A stretch of DNA of 64,000 nt from Bog-473 sp963787485 (GTDB taxonomy: Bacteria; Actinomycetota; Acidimicrobiia; Acidimicrobiales; RAAP-2), in NCBI GenBank assembly GCA_963787485.1, contig CAWBDF010000002.1:248001-312000 (forward strand), in the 5' to 3' direction. Below are positions 58,758-64,000 of this stretch, in pieces; within the stretch, counting starts at the first letter, position 1, and the number at the start of each line of letters is the position of its first letter. The position numbers and the translations under genes were made by a program. Under the pieces are notes generated by a model. That model was not told where the DNA came from. It searched no databases and was given only the letters and a program-made list of their open reading frames with translations.

Positions 58758-58792
58758 CGAACGGTAGGGCTACCGAAACGAACGGTAGGGCT
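58758..58792. repeat. 14-bp direct repeat copying the 3' end of the tRNA gene
   Basis: CGAACGGTAGGGCT occurs at 58758-58771 and at 58779-58792. The second copy covers the discriminator and the 3' acceptor strand of the tRNA gene on the minus strand. The copies are 21 bp apart. Confidence 0.8.
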
Positions 58793-58858
58793 GGTGGGGA
58801 TCGAACCCACGACCCAAGGATTATGAGTCCTCTGCTCTGACCACTGAGCTACAGCCCC
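58786..58858 (-). tRNA. tRNA-Met (CAT anticodon)
   Basis: On the minus strand the 73-base gene begins GGGGCTGTAGCTCAG and closes with CAGCCCT plus discriminator A, giving a seven-pair acceptor stem with one G-T pair. D-arm TAGCTCAGTGGTCAGAGCA, T-arm GTGGGTTCGATCCCCAC and anticodon CAT (58823-58825) in the loop CTCATAA are clear. The CCA end is not encoded (CCG follows). The A-rich flank of the anticodon fits elongator Met, but a CAT anticodon modified to read isoleucine ATA cannot be excluded. Confidence 0.92.
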
Positions 58859-58990
58859 GACGGCGGACCAGCTTAGGGAGCCCTCGGCGGCCGAGACATT
58901 TGACGGCACAGCACCCGGAAAGAACCCACCGCACGCGTCGGACCCGGCGGGCGAGCCCCTTCGACCCGGCCCTCCCGCCATCATGGACCC

Positions 58991-61250
58991 GTGGCCACGG
59001 TCGAGACGCTGCCCGAGCCGTCGGCGTCCCCACCGCCCGAGAGCCACGGCCCCCGGTCGGCCGGCGGATCGGTCCCCGGGACAGCCACCGGCTCGTCCGC
59101 GTGGTCGTGGGCCGGACCTTTCATGGTTGTCGCGCTGGCCCTCGCGTGGGGACTCGTCGAGTTGCGCCCCGAGCTGCGCGCCGTCCCCTACCTCGACGAC
59201 AGCTCCATCCACGAGCAGATGGTGCGGGTGGCCGCGGCGCGCCTGCGCCACGGCCACCTGCCGCTGACCAGCTGGTTCCCCTACCTCGGCCTGGGCTCGC
59301 CCCAGTTCCTCCACTACCAGAGCCTCCCGTCAATGCTCACCGGCGCCCTGGGCACGGTGGTCGACCCCGACACCGCTTTTCGCTGGTCGCTCTACCTCCT
59401 GTTGGCGCTGTGGCCGGTGGCCATCTACTGGAGCGGCCGGATCTTCGGACTCGGACGTTGGGCGGCGGCGGCCGCCGCCGCCGTCTCCCCTTTCATCTCG
59501 TCGGCGGCCGGGATCGGCTACGAGACCAAGGCCTACGTCTGGGTCGGCTACGGGGTCTGGACCCAACTCTGGGCGTCGTGGACGCTGCCGCTCGCCTGGG
59601 CCTTCACCTTCCGGGCCCTGCGATCCCTCCGGGCCGCCCTTCCGGCCGTGCTGTTCGTCGCGCTCACCGTGGCACTCCACTTCGAGACGGGGTACCTCGC
59701 CTTCGCTCCCCTGGTCGTCTGGCCTTTCGTGGTCCCCTCGGACCTGTGGCGCCGAATCGGGCGAGCCTGCGTGGTCGGCGCGGCCGCGCTGGCCACGTCG
59801 GCCTGGGTCATCGTCCCGCTCGTCGAACAGTCGCACTGGGCCGCCCGCAACCAAGTGCTCGAGGGCACGGGTCTCGAGAACGGTTACGGCGCCTCCCAAA
59901 TGCTCTCGTGGCTGTTCTCCGGCCGGCTCTACGACGCTGGACGTTGGCCGGTGGTCACGCTGCTGGTCGGTGTGGGCATCGTCGCGTGCGTGTGGCGGTG
60001 GCGCTCCTGGGTGATCGGCCGGGCCCTGGTGGCGATGTGGGTCGTGTCGCTCCTCATGTCCTTCGGGCGCACCACCTTCGGATCCCTCTACGACATCGTT
60101 CCGGGCAGCAGCGACGTGTTCCTCCGTCGCTTCCAGATGGGAGTGCACCTGTCGGGGATCCTGCTGGCCGGGGTCGGTCTGGCCCTCATCGGCCAGGTCG
60201 CGCTCGACGGCGCCGGACGGCTGCTGCACTCCAGGGAGCCCCTTCGACCCTGGGTGGCCGACCCGGTGGTGCGCGGGCTGACCGCGGCCATCTGCATCCT
60301 GGGCCTGGTCGTGGTCCTGGCCCCAGCTTGGACCTCGCTCGACACCTATGACGCCCACAACGCCACCAACATCGGCCTCCAGGCCAAGGCGGACGCTCTG
60401 GAGCAGCCGCAGATCGACCGCGTGCTCGACTACGTGGCCGCGCATCCCCACGGGCGCGTCTACGCCGGCCAGCCGACGAACTGGGGGAACGACTTTCTCG
60501 TCGGCAACGTCCCGGTGTTCAAGTACCTCGAGAGCAAGGACGTGGACGAGGTCGGCTACACGCTCCGCACGGCGTCGCTCATGACCGACCCCGAATACTT
60601 CTTCGACGACACCAACCCCGGGGACTATCCCCTCTTCGGCATCGGGTACCTCATCGTGCCCAAGGGTACGACGCCACCGATCCCGGCCCAGCACGTGCTG
60701 TGCTCGGGCCCCTACTGCCTATGGTCCCTCCCCAATCCCGGATACGTCCACGTGTACGACACCACCGGGGTGCTGGCCGCGACCCGAGCGGATGTCGGAT
60801 CCCGCAGCGTCACCCTGTTGGACTCGCCACTACTCGACGAGGGGCGGGACCTGACGGTGGCCTTCAACGGCGCGGCGGCGTCCGCTCCCTCCGCTCGGGA
60901 CGTCACCGTGCTGCGGGGCCCGCCTGGTCACGTCGTGGTCCAGCATGCCGACCTGGTCAACGGGCTGGCGGACGCCGTGGTGCGGACCAACCGCACCGCC
61001 ACCGTGGTGCTCGAGCGCGTCCTACGACCCTGGGTGGCACGCCACCGTCGACGGCCGATCCGTCCCCACGGTGATGGTGGCGCCGGCGGTGGTGGGTGTG
61101 GTGGTGGGTCCCGGCACGCACGCCGTCGCCTTCAGCTACGGCGGCTACGGCTCGTATCCCGCGCTCTTCGTGCTGGCTCTCGTCGTCCTGGTCGCGCTCG
61201 CCGCCGGTCCGACGGTGGGGCGCGCCGCGCGTCGGCGCTACTGGAGATAA
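58991..61250 (+). pseudogene. Large polytopic membrane protein (YfhO/6-pyruvoyl-like), with a frameshift near its end
   Basis: GTG 58991 starts a protein of about 750 residues with a hydrophilic first 35 residues, then about a dozen membrane helices (for example MVVALALAWGLVEL and WSLYLLLALWPVAIYWSG) and a C-terminal extracellular domain. Near 61013 the frame must shift by +1 to reach the family ending SYDPGWHATVDGRSVPT, a last helix (LFVLALVVLVALAAG) and TAA at 61248. Without the shift the frame runs on to 61711 with arginine-rich antisense-like sequence. The layout resembles YfhO-type glycosyltransferase-like membrane proteins acting on cell-surface polymers. A sequencing error or a recent mutation is equally possible. 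Confidence 0.75.
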
Positions 61251-61480
61251 CCCTCGACGGTGTCGGCCGAGCGCTCCTGCGCCGCGTCGGGATCCTGCCC
61301 GGCGTGGCGCTTTGCCCGCCGCTGGCGCAACACGTCCCAGAGCTGGTCCAGCGTGACTTCGAGCTCGCGCTTGCGGACCATCTCGGGCTCGCTGAGGCCC
61401 TCGCCCACGTGCGCCTCTTCGAGGCGTTGCTCCTCAGCCGCCAATTCGCCGATCCGGCCCACGATCTCGTCGTCGTCCAT
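61238..61480 (-). CDS. DUF2630 family protein
   Basis: An 80-residue coiled-coil-like protein that fits DUF2630: DDDEIVGRIGELAAEEQRLE at the N-terminus, then LEVTLDQLWDVLRQRRAKRH and ADTVEGYLQ. Function is unknown. It converges with the membrane protein gene, overlapping its last 13 bases, and lies 30 bp downstream of lon on the same strand. Confidence 0.88.
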   Translation of the reverse strand: MDDDEIVGRIGELAAEEQRLEEAHVGEGLSEPEMVRKRELEVTLDQLWDVLRQRRAKRHAGQDPDAAQERSADTVEGYLQ

Positions 61481-61509
61481 GTCCGACAGTCTGCCAGCCT
61501 CGCCGAGTG

Positions 61510-63894
61510 TCAGGCGGCGGCCCCCAACGCCTCCCCGCCGACATCCGATGACGTCGACGACGCACCCGCCCCCGTCAATGCAGGGGCGAGCACGTCGGCG
61601 ATGGATGCCGCCAGGTGGAACGTCATGGCGCCGCGGACCTCCTCGGGGACGTCCTCGAGGTCGGGCCCGTTGCGCTCCGGGAGCACGACTTCGGTCAGCC
61701 CCGCTCGGTGAGCGGCCAGCACCTTCTGCTTGACCCCACCGATCGGGAGCACCCGTCCTTGAAGCGTCACCTCGCCGGTCATGCCCACCACCGACCGGAC
61801 CGGCACGTTGCGCAACAGGCTGACCAGCGCGGTCGTCATGGTGACGCCCGCCGAAGGTCCGTCCTTGGGGACGGCTCCGGCAGGAACGTGCACGTGGAAA
61901 CGCTTGCCGCTGAACGCGGCCGCGTCGATGCCGAGCTCGTCGGCGTGCGAGCGAACGTAGGACAGCGCGATCTCCGCCGACTCCTTCATGACGTCACCCA
62001 ACTGGCCGGTCAGGGTCAGGCCCTCCGGACCGTCGGACACGCTGGCTTCGACGAAGAGCACGTCGCCGCCGGCGCCCGTGACGGCCAGACCGGTCACCAC
62101 ACCGGGCACGCTCGTCCGGTCCGCCGGCTCGAAGAAGAAGTGCGGGCGACCGAGCCACCCTCGCACGTCGTCGGTGTCGACCACGACCGGCGCCTGGCGG
62201 TCACCCGAGGCCAGCTTCGTCGCCACCTTGCGCAGGAGCTTTCCGAGCTCTCGCTCCAGGTTCCGCACCCCGGCCTCACGGGTGTAGTCGGCCACGATGG
62301 CGCGCAGCGCGCCGTCGGTGAGCTCGACCTCGTCCTCACGCAACGCCGCTCGGGTGAGCTGGCGCCGCAGGAGGTGGTGGCGGGCGATCGAGACCTTCTC
62401 GGTCTCGGTGTACCCGTCAATCCGGATCACCTCCATGCGGTCGAGCAGCGCTCCGGGGATGGTCTCGATCACGTTGGCCGTGGCGATGAAGAGCACCCGT
62501 GACAAGTCGAGGTCCACCTCCAGGTAGTGGTCCCGGAAGGTGTGGTTCTGGGCCGGGTCGAGCACTTCGAGCAGCGCCGAAGAGGGGTCACCCCGGAAGT
62601 CGGTTCCGAGCTTGTCCACTTCGTCGAGCACGATGACCGGGTTCATGGTGCCGGCCTCGCGCAGGGCGCGCACCAGCCGTCCGGCCTGAGCGCCCACGTA
62701 GGTCCGACGGTGCCCGCGGATCTCGGCTTCGTCACGCACCCCGCCGAGCGACACGCGGACGAACGAGCGACCCAGGGCGTTGGCCACCGACTCGCCGAGC
62801 GAGGTCTTGCCGACCCCGGGAGGACCCACGAGCGCCAGGATCGCGCCCGAGCCGCGCCCGTCGACGGGCGCCAGCCCGCGCTCGGCCTGCAGCTTCCGCA
62901 CGGCCAAGTGCTCCAAAATCCGTTCTTTGACGTCCTCGAGCCCGTCGTGATCGGCCTCGAGGATCCGCGACGCCTCGTTGATGTCGAGGCGGTCCTCGGA
63001 CTCCACGCCCCAGGGCACCTCGAACACCGTGTCGAGCCAGGAGCGGATCCAGCCGGTCTCGGGGCTCTGGTCACTCGTGCGCTCGAGCTTGTCGACCTCC
63101 CGCTCGACCGCCTTGCGAACGTGCTCGGGCAGCTCGCGCTCGGCGATCTTGGCCCGATAGTCGTCGGGGTCGGCCCCTTCGGCGTCGCCCTTCTCACCAC
63201 CGAGCTCCTTGAGCTCCTTGCGAATGGCCTCGAGCTGGCGTCGCAACAGGAACTCGCGCTGGGTCTTCTCCATGCCCTCTTCGACGTCCGTCTTGATCTT
63301 CTCCCTGAGAGCCAGGTCGGCCAGGGTGTCACGCGCCCATCCGAGCACCAACCTGAGCCGCGCCTCGACGTCAACGGTCTCGAGCACCTCGACCTTCTGG
63401 CTCAGCGAGAGATCGGGCGAGTAGCCCGAGACGTCCGCCAGACGGCCGGCTTCGGTGATGTCGCGCAGCTGTGCGGCGACCCGGCCGGCGCCCCGGGTGT
63501 GCAGGATGTTCTCGAGCACGGCGCGGTACTCCCGGGCCAGGTCCTGAACGGCCTGGGTCGGCTCGGGTTCGGCGAGCGGCTCGGCCTCCACCCACAGCGC
63601 GTCGCCCGTCCCTGGCACCCCCGTACCGATCACGGCGCGGCTGTCACCACGGATGGCCACGGCGGCCAGACCACCGGGCAGCTCTCCTTCTTCCATGACC
63701 TCGGCGATCACTCCGACGGCGGCGAAGCGCCCCTCGATGTGGGGCACCAGCAGAAGCCGGCCACCCGCAGATCGGGCAGACTCGACCGCGGCCCGGGCCT
63801 CGTCCGACTCGAGCGCCATGGTGAAGACCATCCCGGGCAGCACCACCCCTGAGGTCAAGGGTAGCAATGGGAGTGTCACGTTCTCGTTCGTCAT
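61510..63894 (-). CDS. lon: ATP-dependent protease Lon
   Basis: A 794-residue Lon. The N-terminal substrate-binding part (LPLLPLTSGVVLPGMV) leads to the AAA+ core with Walker A GPPGVGKTS (lysine about 363), a Walker B region before DEVDKLG and an arginine-rich sensor. The protease domain has the Ser-Lys dyad: S681 in KDGPSAGVTM and K724 in GGVKQKVL. It degrades damaged and regulatory proteins. ATG 63894 is preferred (AAGGGAACCAG upstream); another ATG lies seven codons earlier at 63915. No HspR-type operator was seen in the last 85 bases of the window. Confidence 0.96.
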   Translation of the reverse strand: MTNENVTLPLLPLTSGVVLPGMVFTMALESDEARAAVESARSAGGRLLLVPHIEGRFAAVGVIAEVMEEGELPGGLAAVAIRGDSRAVIGTGVPGTGDALWVEAEPLAEPEPTQAVQDLAREYRAVLENILHTRGAGRVAAQLRDITEAGRLADVSGYSPDLSLSQKVEVLETVDVEARLRLVLGWARDTLADLALREKIKTDVEEGMEKTQREFLLRRQLEAIRKELKELGGEKGDAEGADPDDYRAKIAERELPEHVRKAVEREVDKLERTSDQSPETGWIRSWLDTVFEVPWGVESEDRLDINEASRILEADHDGLEDVKERILEHLAVRKLQAERGLAPVDGRGSGAILALVGPPGVGKTSLGESVANALGRSFVRVSLGGVRDEAEIRGHRRTYVGAQAGRLVRALREAGTMNPVIVLDEVDKLGTDFRGDPSSALLEVLDPAQNHTFRDHYLEVDLDLSRVLFIATANVIETIPGALLDRMEVIRIDGYTETEKVSIARHHLLRRQLTRAALREDEVELTDGALRAIVADYTREAGVRNLERELGKLLRKVATKLASGDRQAPVVVDTDDVRGWLGRPHFFFEPADRTSVPGVVTGLAVTGAGGDVLFVEASVSDGPEGLTLTGQLGDVMKESAEIALSYVRSHADELGIDAAAFSGKRFHVHVPAGAVPKDGPSAGVTMTTALVSLLRNVPVRSVVGMTGEVTLQGRVLPIGGVKQKVLAAHRAGLTEVVLPERNGPDLEDVPEEVRGAMTFHLAASIADVLAPALTGAGASSTSSDVGGEALGAAA

Positions 63895-64000
63895 CTGGTT
63901 CCCTTCGGGTTCCATCTCTCTTCTTCTCTTCGACCGTTTTTCTCTGACTGGTCAACAACCCGGGCCGTCCGGGGATTCCCGGCGGGGACCCCAGTCAGCA

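Noticed and set aside
61251..61711. Extension of the large membrane protein to 61711
   Set aside because: After about 61013 the frame gives Arg/Gly-rich sequence antisense to DUF2630 and lon, while the family ending is found in the neighbouring frame and stops at 61250.
63895..64000. HspR-type (HAIR) operator upstream of lon
   Set aside because: No CTTGAGT-N7-ACTCAAG-like repeat is present within the window.
1..64000. Insertion sequence, integrase or prophage genes
   Set aside because: No transposase, integrase or phage structural gene was recognised; the only signs of past rearrangement are gene remnants and short repeats.

Overview
The window is a GC-rich, gene-dense stretch of an actinobacterial genome. 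The organism is most likely a member of the Acidimicrobiia. The clearest pointers are secreted proteins built from GYWLVASDGGVFSFGDA-type repeats (typical of Acidimicrobiales), a B12-dependent class II ribonucleotide reductase under an NrdR-type operator, LLM flavin oxidoreductases, an MpaB/DUF2236 protein, a split LigD system and many genes that appear to start on leaderless mRNAs. The assignment is inference from family content; no 16S rRNA gene is present.

Region 1 (1-18952) looks like a catabolic island. It holds a TauD/TfdA-type dioxygenase, a SnoaL/NTF2-like protein, three metal-dependent amidohydrolases of the ACMSD-like type, a cytochrome P450, an enoyl-CoA hydratase, two tandem MmgE/PrpD proteins, a LeuC/LeuD-like hydro-lyase pair, a cupin, an SDR and an isocitrate/isopropylmalate-type dehydrogenase. 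A two-gene LigD-like DNA repair unit (6250-8658) sits inside it. Two short gene remnants (8686-8762 and 14835-15017) resemble the tail of the dehydrogenase and the SDR/cupin pair, so parts of the island seem to have been duplicated and then lost.

Region 2 (19082-28537) holds an MFS transporter, a phosphoribosyltransferase-hydrolase fusion, a CoA-transferase, small conserved proteins, a translationally coupled PfkB/ROK kinase pair, a short relic of a sugar ABC permease, and a membrane-anchored beta-propeller protein.

Region 3 (28701-41802) is dominated by cell-surface functions and housekeeping enzymes. Two paralogous secreted GH26-like glycosidases carry the propeller-like repeats, and a decayed third repeat protein lies at 40938-41802. 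Between them are DUF2236, aldose epimerase, SurE, an ArfB-type rescue factor, an aldo/keto reductase, a Nudix hydrolase, a type II NADH dehydrogenase, a frameshifted membrane protein and an alpha/beta hydrolase.

Region 4 (41978-64000) is mostly core metabolism: nrdJ with its promoter and paired NrdR boxes, glpK, SDR-queA-SufR-like regulator (all overlapping), an ACT protein, PlsC, an aminotransferase, an SDR, an LLM/ROK/SRPBCC overlapping group, a PimB-like glycosyltransferase, a zinc-ribbon/thioredoxin-like coupled pair, a PH-SHOCT membrane protein, rhodanese, a tRNA with CAT anticodon, a large membrane glycosyltransferase-like protein with a frameshift, DUF2630 and Lon.

Two sequence-level patterns cut across the regions. 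First, at least twelve starts are preceded 5-9 bases upstream by a TANNNT -10 element, as expected for leaderless mRNAs. Second, short tandem repeats of 13-20 bp sit at gene ends or between genes. In three cases the repeat unit contains the stop codon of the gene it follows.
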